A stretch of 5,767 nt of DNA from contig CABUWR010000094.1 in the NCBI GenBank assembly GCA_902495265.1, positions 1 to 5,767 on the forward strand. Reading direction: 5' to 3'. The notes beneath the pieces are model-generated. The model saw only the letters and a list, made by a program, of their open reading frames with translations, was not told where the DNA came from and did not search any database. Made by a program: the position numbers and the translations under genes. Positions 1 to 4,452 of the stretch are shown here, one piece after another (position 1 is the stretch's first letter; each line of letters starts with the position of its first letter). This DNA is from an uncultured Collinsella sp. (GTDB lineage Bacteria > Actinomycetota > Coriobacteriia > Coriobacteriales > Coriobacteriaceae).

Positions 1-1084
1 CGCGCGCCCCCTCGTCGAGCAGCCACTGAATATCGCGGCCATGCTCGCGACACCACTCGGAGCAGTCCAGAAACACCATGTACGTGCCCTGCGGACGTGA
101 ATAGGACACGCCCTCAAAATGCTCGTCCACGTAATCGCAGAAGTACTCGATATTACCGGCAAGCACCTGGTTGAGCTCGTCCACCCACTCGTAGCCCTGC
201 GGCTGGTAGGCACCGATAAGCGCATGCATGGAGAGGACGTTCATCTCGTTGTAGTGGGTCTTGTTGGACACGGCGCACACGCGGTCGCGCAGCGTCTCGT
301 TGTAGACGATGTGGTAGCTGCCGACCAGACCTGCCAGGTTAAACGTCTTGCTCGGCGCATAGAGGGCAACCGTGCGCATGCGGGCATCCTCGCTCACCGA
401 CTGCGTCGGGATATGCTTGTGTCCCGGCAGGATGATATCGGACCAAATCTCGTCCGAGATCACCACGCAATCGTGCTGGCGATAGATGTCCATGGCGCGC
501 TCGATCTCGTCGCGCTCCCATACGCGGCCGCAGGGATTGTGCGGCGAGCAGAACACCGCAGCATGAACGTGGTTTTGGGCGAGTTTGCACTCCATGTCCT
601 CAAAGTCCATGCGCCACACGCCCTGGTCGTCGAGTTTAAGCGGGCTGTGGACAATACGATAGCCCGCGGCTTCGATAGACTTGGTAAAACCAATGTAGGT
701 GGGGCTGTGGACCAGCACCGCATCGCCCGGCTGGACATACGCGCGCAACGTCGACACGACGCCGCCCAGCACGCCGTTTTCGTAGCCGATATGCTCCGGC
801 GCCAGACCCTCGACGCCGTTGCGGCGGCTCTGCCATTCGATGATGCGGTCGAAATACTCGGGGCGCGGGTTAAAGTAGCCAAACATGGGATGCTGAGCGC
901 GCTGAATGATGTGCTCCTGGACCGTGGGCACCGTGGCGAAATTCATATCGGCCACCCACATGGGAATGCGGTCGAAGCCCTCGTCGGGTGCGTTCGGAGC
1001 CATACCGGGGATCTCGCCCCAGGAGTCAACGGCGATGGAGTCCATGCCGTGGCGGTCGATAAGCGAGCTAAAGTCGTATTTCAT
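1..1084 (-). CDS. MalY/PatB-family PLP-dependent C-S lyase / aminotransferase (C-terminus cut by window edge)
   Basis: This is a fold-type I PLP enzyme of aminotransferase class I/II. The MalY/PatB branch typically cleaves cystathionine or cysteine conjugates (beta C-S lyase) in the cytoplasm. The 361 residues present include the early PMWVADMNF block (41-49), typical of this branch, the HNPCGR substrate/cofactor loop (182-187), the PLP-ring aspartate in ISDEIWSD (D211), and the Schiff-base lysine in APSKTFNLAGL (K246). SPTY (127-130) also fits. The family usually runs near 390 residues, so roughly 30 are missing beyond base 1. The ATG at 1084 is chosen because GGGAG lies six bases upstream and the MKYDF start is typical of the family. 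It lies 112 bp downstream of trmO on the same strand, with no clear terminator between, so readthrough is possible. The exact substrate cannot be read from sequence: a MalY-like lyase is the best guess, a plain aminotransferase the alternative. Confidence 0.93.
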   Translation of the reverse strand, partial: MKYDFSSLIDRHGMDSIAVDSWGEIPGMAPNAPDEGFDRIPMWVADMNFATVPTVQEHIIQRAQHPMFGYFNPRPEYFDRIIEWQSRRNGVEGLAPEHIGYENGVLGGVVSTLRAYVQPGDAVLVHSPTYIGFTKSIEAAGYRIVHSPLKLDDQGVWRMDFEDMECKLAQNHVHAAVFCSPHNPCGRVWERDEIERAMDIYRQHDCVVISDEIWSDIILPGHKHIPTQSVSEDARMRTVALYAPSKTFNLAGLVGSYHIVYNETLRDRVCAVSNKTHYNEMNVLSMHALIGAYQPQGYEWVDELNQVLAGNIEYFCDYVDEHFEGVSYSRPQGTYMVFLDCSEWCREHGRDIQWLLDEGAR

Positions 1085-1196
1085 ACTGAACTCCCGTGCG
1101 AAGTGGATTGTTTTGGTAGGCGTTATTGTCCACCAGCACGGGCGATTTTGGCATGGGGTTTGGCGCTTAATTTGACGGGTGCGGACGAACGGCTGG

Positions 1197-1934
1197 TTAG
1201 TCTTGCGCGTCGTTGACGGCGACTACGGTTAGCTGGGTTTTATCGACCGTAAAAGATATGTCGAGCCCGGCAAAGGCCAGGTGATAGACGCGGTTTGGCT
1301 CGTACTTGCTGCCTGCGCGGCGCGGGTCTTGGCGAAGGACCTCGACCAGACCGGGAAGCTTTGCGGGCGGGACCATGTCTTGAAGAGCTTGCGGGAACTC
1401 AACATCGAGCTCTTGCCACGGAGCATCCTCAATCCAGCCGCCGGTCGCATCCGGGTGGCAGTCCGCAAACGGGACGTAGGGCTTGATATCGTAGATGGGC
1501 GTGCCATCGCGCAGGTCGGCCCCCAGCACATGGATGATGGGGCCATCGTCGGTGAGCTCGACACGATTAAGCTTGACGCAGGTGAGCCCGATGGGATTAG
1601 GGCGAAACGGACTGCGCGTGGCAAAGACGCCCACACGCTCGGCCCCGCCTAGACGCGGCGGGCGCACGGTCTTCGACCACTTGGCATTGGTGCCGGACCT
1701 GTCCTGCGTTTTGGCATCGGCGGCTATGTCCTTAGCCGTGCCGCCGGGCGTTCCGTTTTCGAAGCGCCACAGCAGCCATAGGTGAGAGAAGGAGTCCAGG
1801 CCCTCAACCGCTGCGTTGGAGGCAAATTCCGGCTCAAAGACGATGCGTCCCTGCAGATGGGGCGCCAAAAAGCTGTTGCGCGGAATGCCGAACTTCTGCG
1901 GCAGGTCGGTATGTATGTGTGCGATAGGTTCCAT
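1197..1934 (-). CDS. trmO: tRNA (N6-threonylcarbamoyladenosine37-N6)-methyltransferase TrmO
   Basis: TrmO (YaeB/TsaA-like family, beta-barrel, SAM-dependent) methylates t6A37 to m6t6A in tRNAs reading ACN codons. The 245-residue product has the family blocks in order: N-terminal PIAHIHTDLPQKFGIPRNS (3-21), the DSFSHLWLLWRF strand-helix block (47-58), the signature RPPRLGG...RVGVFATRSPFRPNPIGLT (91-118), the DLRDGTPIYDIKPY block (140-153), and the C-terminal subdomain opening with RQDPRR (201-206). Length fits E. coli TrmO (about 235). The frame is open far upstream to 2498, but that part is antisense to the regulator gene and lacks family similarity. The start is placed at MEPIAH (1934) and not the ATG three codons earlier (1943). 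No Shine-Dalgarno precedes either ATG, and a TACAAT box ends exactly seven bases before 1934, as expected for a leaderless message. It is divergent from the XRE/TipAS regulator gene. Confidence 0.93.
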   Translation of the reverse strand: MEPIAHIHTDLPQKFGIPRNSFLAPHLQGRIVFEPEFASNAAVEGLDSFSHLWLLWRFENGTPGGTAKDIAADAKTQDRSGTNAKWSKTVRPPRLGGAERVGVFATRSPFRPNPIGLTCVKLNRVELTDDGPIIHVLGADLRDGTPIYDIKPYVPFADCHPDATGGWIEDAPWQELDVEFPQALQDMVPPAKLPGLVEVLRQDPRRAGSKYEPNRVYHLAFAGLDISFTVDKTQLTVVAVNDAQD

Positions 1935-1941
1935 GCCGGTC

Positions 1942-1947
1942 ATTGTA
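1942..1947 (-). promoter_or_regulatory. candidate -10 box (TACAAT) for a leaderless trmO transcript
   Basis: On the minus strand TACAAT (5 of 6 to the sigma-70-type TATAAT) is followed by seven bases and then the trmO ATG at 1934, so transcription would begin at or next to the start codon. The absence of any GGAG-like site upstream fits. No good -35 is visible at 16-18 bp, which lowers confidence. Choosing ATG 1943 instead would put the -10 box overlapping the start codon. Confidence 0.4.
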
Positions 1948-2001
1948 CGGCATGGAGGCGTGGGGCATTGCGCGCAATTCTTCGCCACGGTCCCCCGTCG
2001 T

Positions 2002-2016
2002 GCAACCAACGGTTGC
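2002..2016. promoter_or_regulatory. perfect inverted repeat, candidate operator in the trmO/regulator divergent region
   Basis: GCAACC-aac-GGTTGC is a perfect 6-3-6 inverted repeat ending at the base before the predicted -35 of the plus-strand regulator gene. Its place suits a dimeric XRE-type regulator controlling its own promoter. It could also be a chance palindrome in GC-rich DNA. No second copy was found elsewhere in the window. Confidence 0.4.
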
Positions 2017-2045
2017 TTGGAAGGGTGCCCGCCGCCGCGTATGCT
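2017..2045 (+). promoter_or_regulatory. candidate promoter of the regulator-glutaredoxin unit
   Basis: TTGGAA at 2017-2022 and TATGCT at 2040-2045 are separated by 17 bp, each matching four of six consensus bases. The expected start site near 2052 leaves a short leader that includes the AAAGGAG ribosome site at 2064-2070. Confidence 0.4.
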
Positions 2046-2075
2046 TAAGCCATCAACCAGCAGAAAGGAGCCGCT

Positions 2076-2903
2076 ATGGCCTTTGCAGAAAAGCTCATCG
2101 CTGTCCGTCGCGTCCATCACCTTACCCAGGAGCAGCTCGCCGCCAAGCTCTTCGTCACGCGCCAAGCCGTCAGCCGTTGGGAACGCGGCGAGGTCACACC
2201 GGGCATCGACATGATGAAGCTCATTGCCGCCGTAACCGGCGAGCCCCTGTCCCACCTGCTCGAAATGCCCGAGCACTATTGTCAGAGCTGCGGCATGATA
2301 CTCACGCCCAACGACTGCGGCACCGACGCCGCGGGCGCCACGACCGACCATTACTGCAAGTGGTGCTACGACCACGGCAAGTACACCTACGACACCACGA
2401 TGGAGGCGATGATCGAGGACTGTGCCCCGCGGCTGGCGCAAAACACCGGCATGTCGCTCGACGAAGCCGTCTCGCTCATGGGCGCCGTCCTGCCGCAACT
2501 GGAGCGCTGGCGCACCGTGCAGGAAAACGAGGAGCGCTACGGTGCCGAAGCCCGGGCGCGCTATGGCGATGAGGCTATCGATGCGGCAAACGAAGCGCTG
2601 CTGGACATGGACCCCGAGACATGGAACGACATGAAGGAACTTGAACGCGCTGTTCTGGGCCAGCTATCGATCGCCATGGGCGATGGCGATGCGGACGGAA
2701 GCGAGGCTCGCAAGCTTGTCGCGATGCATCGTCGTTGGATTGGTCTCAACTGGGGACACGAACCCCAAGACGAAGCATACCTGGGCCTCGCCCACGGCTA
2801 TCTTGCCGATCAGCGCTTTGTTGACTACTACGACAAGCCCTGCGGCACCGGAGCCACGGCGTTTCTGGTCCAGGCCATCGAGTCGTCACTGGCCCGCGCA
2901 TAG
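2076..2903 (+). CDS. XRE-type HTH / zinc-ribbon / TipAS-like three-domain regulator
   Basis: The 275-residue protein is a probable ligand-sensing transcription regulator. Residues 1-62 are a Cro/C1-type HTH, with recognition segment LTQEQLAAKLFVTRQAVSRWERG (16-38). Residues 67-146 match the putative zinc-ribbon family (PF12674 type), with CQSCGM (C69, C72) and YCKWCY (C94, C97), a further C81, and the trailing MEAMIEDCAP helix. Residues 150-273 resemble the TipAS ligand-binding domain: ERYGAEARARYG, ETWNDMKELE, an MHRRWI helix, and LGLAHGYLADQRFVDYYD. TipAS domains are best known fused to MerR-type HTHs (TipAL, SkgA, Mta), where they bind bulky antibiotics or other hydrophobic ligands; here an XRE domain and zinc ribbon replace it. 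The reactive Cys that TipAL uses for thiostrepton seems to lack a counterpart in the MHRRWI-YYD stretch; the only late Cys is C256 (KPCGTG). AAAGGAG five bases before ATG sets the start. It is probably co-transcribed with the glutaredoxin gene. Ligand and targets are unknown. Confidence 0.9.
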   Translation: MAFAEKLIAVRRVHHLTQEQLAAKLFVTRQAVSRWERGEVTPGIDMMKLIAAVTGEPLSHLLEMPEHYCQSCGMILTPNDCGTDAAGATTDHYCKWCYDHGKYTYDTTMEAMIEDCAPRLAQNTGMSLDEAVSLMGAVLPQLERWRTVQENEERYGAEARARYGDEAIDAANEALLDMDPETWNDMKELERAVLGQLSIAMGDGDADGSEARKLVAMHRRWIGLNWGHEPQDEAYLGLAHGYLADQRFVDYYDKPCGTGATAFLVQAIESSLARA

Positions 2904-2954
2904 ACCGCGGCGGCTTTGGGTATTTCAATCAAAACCTCAACCGATTGGAGACCT

Positions 2955-3200
2955 ATGGTTACTGATCACGAGCTCGTGCTCTACGTTATGACCAGCTGCC
3001 CGTATTGCTTAAAGGTCAAGCGCTTTTTGGCCGATAACGGTGTGACCGTCCCCGAGCGTAATATCTCGACCGATTCCGATGCCGAGCAGACACTCATCGC
3101 CGTCGGCGGAAAACGCCAGGTTCCCTGCCTATTCATCGACGGCAAGCCACTCTACGAGTCGAGCGACATCATCGCATGGGTACAGAAGAACCTGCTCTAG
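2955..3200 (+). CDS. glutaredoxin-like small thiol oxidoreductase
   Basis: The 81-residue protein has a single thioredoxin fold of glutaredoxin size. It shows a first strand ELVLYVM, the redox motif SCPYCLK (C15, C18), the cis-proline loop QVPCLFIDG (P57), and the ESSDIIAWVQ C-terminal helix (68-77) that contacts the thiol partner in this family. CPYC is the classical dithiol glutaredoxin motif. An extra C58 follows the cis-proline. Many Actinomycetota lack glutathione, so the reductant could be another low-molecular-weight thiol or thioredoxin reductase; this is inference. The frame is open from 2916, but ATG 2955 is preferred because GGAG lies four bases upstream and family similarity begins there. 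It starts 51 bp after the XRE/TipAS regulator stop with no terminator between, and is followed by the hairpin terminator at 3248-3309, so the two genes probably form one operon. Confidence 0.92.
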   Translation: MVTDHELVLYVMTSCPYCLKVKRFLADNGVTVPERNISTDSDAEQTLIAVGGKRQVPCLFIDGKPLYESSDIIAWVQKNLL

Positions 3201-3242
3201 TACGCGCATCCCGTCCGTCCAAGGCCCCACCCCATACGGCCT

Positions 3243-3323
3243 AAACATGTACACCAACATCCAAAGTCGACATTTTTCGACATCTTTGGATGCTGGTGTA
3301 CAGTTTTTTGCAGAGGAAGTCAT
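3243..3323. repeat. 81-bp direct repeat, copy A
   Basis: This stretch matches 4322-4402 at 78 of 81 positions with no gaps; the differences are at 3257, 3296 and 3317. It holds a complete terminator hairpin and the conserved tail GCAGAGG(A/T)AGTCAT. Similarity continues more weakly into the REP-like segment that follows. The two copies bracket the AT-richer island. Confidence 0.95.
3248..3309 (+). terminator. intrinsic terminator after the glutaredoxin gene
   Basis: Two 19-base arms (3248-3266 and 3284-3302) pair with one A-C mismatch, and are followed by G and six T residues (3304-3309). The loop region contains the heptamer TCGACAT twice. The opposite strand has no T-run after the hairpin, so it should work in the plus direction only. 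Confidence 0.85.
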
Positions 3324-3360
3324 GGACGCTCTTAACCGGCTAATTGTTTGAGGCGACCTT
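3321..3360. repeat. degenerate REP-like segment, copy A
   Basis: Directly after the 81-bp repeat, GGACGCTCTTAACCGGCTA lines up with GGACGTTCTTAAATGACTA of the intact palindrome at 4401-4446, given a three-base gap, with further scattered matches beyond. The pairing arm on the right side is largely lost, so this is a decayed copy. Confidence 0.55.
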
Positions 3361-3427
3361 TGGATTATGGCTGTTTGACGCCTCTGGAAAGGGCTTCCGA
3401 GAGGGCTGTGGTCAAAAAAGGGCAAAT

Positions 3428-3529
3428 ATGAGTACTGCTACCTGTTTAGTAGCAGCGATTTTGATCACTTCAGGACTATTCAACGTTCCATACGTCCGTA
3501 GACGAGGCTATTTCTCCTCATATGTTTAA
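3428..3529 (+). CDS. possible small hydrophobic peptide (33 aa)
   Basis: A 33-codon frame starts with ATG inside the left 30-bp inverted repeat, with AAGGG five bases upstream as a modest ribosome site. The product begins MSTATCLVAAILITSGLF, a hydrophobic stretch long enough to cross a membrane, then a basic YVRRRGY segment. The facing repeat encodes a related start, MSTVAIIVAFILL. The shared hydrophobic pattern hints at a real small membrane peptide, as in type I toxins, but the frame may simply ride on the repeat. I recognise no family. Confidence 0.25.
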   Translation: MSTATCLVAAILITSGLFNVPYVRRRGYFSSYV

Positions 3530-3533
3530 TAAA

Positions 3534-3572
3534 AGTAGCTCCTAATGGGAACAAATCTCATCAGGAGCTACT
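3534..3572 (-). terminator. hairpin, possible minus-strand terminator inside the repeat unit
   Basis: AGTAGCTCCT and AGGAGCTACT are perfect 10-base arms, extendable to 16 bases with two mismatches, around a seven-base loop. On the minus strand the stem is followed by TTTATTAAAC, a weak T-rich tail; on the plus strand no T-run follows. It could end a transcript entering from the right-hand inverted repeat. Confidence 0.35.
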
Positions 3573-3574
3573 AT

Positions 3575-3616
3575 TTATAGCAAAATAAATGCAACTATAA
3601 TGGCAACAGTACTCAT
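3575..3616 (-). pseudogene. 13-codon hydrophobic frame matching the facing peptide, probably truncated
   Basis: Starting inside the right-hand 30-bp inverted repeat, the minus strand reads MSTVAIIVAFILL and then TAA. It mirrors the start of the peptide at 3428-3529 (MST, then hydrophobic, VA, IL). It is too short to be a confident gene and may be a remnant or a coincidence of the repeat. Confidence 0.2.
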
Positions 3617-3686
3617 ATTTGCCCTTTTTTGACCACGACCCTCCAGAATAGCCGCTGAGGACGACACTAAATGACATAATCCGGCA

Positions 3687-3736
3687 CTTGGACGTTCTTA
3701 TATGACTAGCCATTGAAGGACACCTAACGACTACTC
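3687..3736. repeat. degenerate REP-like palindrome, copy C
   Basis: ACGTTCTTATATGACTAG matches ACGTTCTTAAATGACTAG of the intact copy at one mismatch. Weaker matches follow along the right arm (AAGGACACC against AAGAACGTCC). The pairing arms are broken. Confidence 0.6.
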
Positions 3737-3895
3737 CCATTCGCGACACACTGTGTCGCGAATTAAGCTGGTCCCATTATCGAAGGCCAGTGAGAGCTCC
3801 TGCCCAGAATCTCGATAGCTTAATAAAGCGCTCCCCTCCGGAAGTTCAATGAGCATCCAAATTCCAGGCTGAAAAGCAAAGGAGTATCGAAGCCG
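3734..3895 (-). pseudogene. possible remnant of an unidentified protein gene
   Basis: The minus strand is open for 54 codons between stops, containing IWMLIELPEGSALLSYRDSG and then QELSLAFDNGTSLIRDTVCR, with a stop at 3731-3733. The residue mix looks protein-like, but there is no start with a ribosome site and stops close it just upstream. The C-terminus runs across the 25-bp palindrome. I do not recognise a family; chance openness is quite possible. Confidence 0.15.
3739..3763. repeat. perfect 25-bp palindrome, function unknown
   Basis: ATTCGCGACACA and TGTGTCGCGAAT are perfect 12-base arms around one central C. No T-run follows on either strand, so it is not a standard intrinsic terminator. 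It could be a protein-binding site, a recombination site or a repeat-family hairpin. Confidence 0.9.
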
Positions 3896-3955
3896 TCAAT
3901 GCTCATTTCTTATCGAACACGCGGGTCAAAACAAGCTAATTAGCCTGATAAACTG

Positions 3956-3988
3956 TTTGTATTTTTGTCTACAAAACTGTATACAAAA
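3956..3988. promoter_or_regulatory. operator-like repeats upstream of the ribbon-helix-helix gene
   Basis: TTTTGT-CT-ACAAAA (3963-3976) is a perfect 6-2-6 inverted repeat, followed by the palindrome TGTATACA (3978-3985). ACAAAA recurs at 12-bp spacing (3971, 3983) and TTTGTA stands at 3956. Tandem short palindromes ahead of a small DNA-binding protein gene fit negative autoregulation by ribbon-helix-helix dimers. A weak promoter could overlap: TTGTAT at 3957 and TATACA at 3980, 17 bp apart. Confidence 0.45.
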
Positions 3989-4039
3989 AGAGTATCCGTT
4001 GACCTGTGCTCGACATTATGCCGATCGATAGGAGGCGCT

Positions 4040-4306
4040 ATGGACGCTAAGCAACTCGAAAAGATGATCGGATTTGCCCCCGGAGAGTTGGAAAAGGCCG
4101 CGGAGGCATACGAAAAAGATGAGTGGCCGAAGGGTCGCACCATCAAGCTGGGAAGGCCGCCGATTTCTGACGAGCCAAGCGTTGTTTTATCCGCACGTGT
4201 GGGTGAATCGGTCCTTGAAGCCTTTGACGCAAAAGCAAAGCGCCATGGGCAAACACGCACGGAGCGACTCAGGGAGCTCATCACGCTTGATGCAATGATT
4301 GCCTAG
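4040..4306 (+). CDS. orphan ribbon-helix-helix protein, probable antitoxin-type DNA-binding protein
   Basis: The 88-residue protein has an acidic, helical N-terminal part (1-30: KQLEKMIGFAPGELEKAAEA), a basic linker GRTIKLGRPP (32-41), and a C-terminal Arc/CopG-like ribbon-helix-helix: strand PSVVLSARVG (46-55), helix A ESVLEAFDAKAKRH (56-69), a GQT turn, helix B RTERLRELI (73-81). Such proteins usually act as antitoxins or small repressors that bind their own promoter as dimers. The ATG at 4040 is chosen over the frame opening at 3965 because GGAGG (4031-4035) sits ahead of it at normal spacing and the upstream part is operator-like DNA. Normally a toxin gene follows within a few bases; here the direct repeat and terminator begin about 15 bp after the stop, and no toxin reading frame is visible. 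It is the only convincing gene in the island, either an orphan antitoxin or a stand-alone repressor. Confidence 0.75.
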   Translation: MDAKQLEKMIGFAPGELEKAAEAYEKDEWPKGRTIKLGRPPISDEPSVVLSARVGESVLEAFDAKAKRHGQTRTERLRELITLDAMIA

Positions 4307-4321
4307 TTACCCACCACACCC

Positions 4322-4402
4322 AAACATGTACACCAGCATCCAAAGTCGACATTTTTCGACATCTTTGGATGCTGCTGTACAGTTTTTTGCAGAGGTAGTC
4401 AT
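4322..4402. repeat. 81-bp direct repeat, copy B
   Basis: This is the second copy of the repeat at 3243-3323, offset by exactly 1079 bp. It begins 15 bp after the ribbon-helix-helix stop codon and runs straight into the intact REP-like palindrome. Confidence 0.95.
4327..4388 (+). terminator. intrinsic terminator after the ribbon-helix-helix gene
   Basis: The 19-base arms 4327-4345 and 4363-4381 pair with one C-C mismatch, then G and six T residues (4383-4388). It is the same hairpin as the one after the glutaredoxin gene. The single mismatch lies at a different stem position in each copy. Confidence 0.83.
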
Positions 4403-4446
4403 TGGGGACGTTCTTAAATGACTAGTCGTTAAAGAACGTCCCCAAT
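4401..4446. repeat. 46-bp REP-like palindrome, intact copy B
   Basis: The arms ATTGGGGACGTTCTT (4401-4415) and AAGAACGTCCCCAAT (4432-4446) are perfect. The inner bases pair through a central ACTAGT, with one A-A mismatch and one G-T wobble. It is followed by a second perfect palindrome, GACTAGCTAGTC (4447-4458), that overlaps the stop codon of the dihydrouridine synthase gene. GGGGAC-rich palindromes of this kind resemble elements moved by RAYT/IS200-like enzymes; no such enzyme is in the window. Confidence 0.85.
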
Positions 4447-4452
4447 GACTAG

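Larger units (their letters stand above)
3401..3643. mobile_element. MITE-like unit bounded by perfect 30-bp inverted repeats
   Basis: Bases 3408-3437 and 3607-3636 are perfect inverted complements over 30 bp. Each runs GTGGTCAAAAAAGGG inward to GAGTACTG. Similarity continues outward to GAGGG at 3401-3405 and 3639-3643, with two mismatches. Inward, similarity continues imperfectly for another 20-25 bases. The enclosed 169 bp are AT-rich (19 G/C of 60 in 3541-3600). Size and architecture resemble a non-autonomous element, but I see no transposase and no clear target-site duplication. Two facing copies of a smaller repeat is an equally good reading. Confidence 0.5.

Noticed and set aside
119..1216. 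365-codon plus-strand frame
   Set aside because: It is antisense to the PLP enzyme, whose family motifs are unmistakable; long antisense frames are common in GC-rich DNA. Its product has no recognisable motif.
1935..2498. 188-residue N-terminal extension of the TrmO frame
   Set aside because: It runs antisense through the XRE/TipAS regulator gene and the divergent promoter region; TrmO similarity begins at 1934.
1943..2572. 209-codon plus-strand frame over the regulator start
   Set aside because: It overlaps the regulator gene in another frame, has an arginine- and histidine-rich low-information composition, and lacks a ribosome site.
3079..3425. Frames on both strands over the glutaredoxin end and the repeat
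   Set aside because: They read across the glutaredoxin gene and the terminator hairpin; no protein-like content.
3561..3749. 62-codon minus-strand frame ending in the hairpin
   Set aside because: It would start inside the 25-bp palindrome without a ribosome site and read through decayed repeat C and the 30-bp repeat in a frame that does not match the facing repeat's peptide frame.
3849..3906. 8-bp inverted repeat ATGAGCAT / ATGCTCAT
   Set aside because: The arms are short and 42 bp apart; this can arise by chance and has no supporting context.
3965..4039. 25-residue N-terminal extension of the ribbon-helix-helix protein
   Set aside because: This stretch overlaps operator-like palindromes, and the strong GGAGG site at 4031-4035 marks ATG 4040 as the start.
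3243..4446. CRISPR array
   Set aside because: There are only two long direct repeats 1079 bp apart and no short regularly spaced repeats or spacers.
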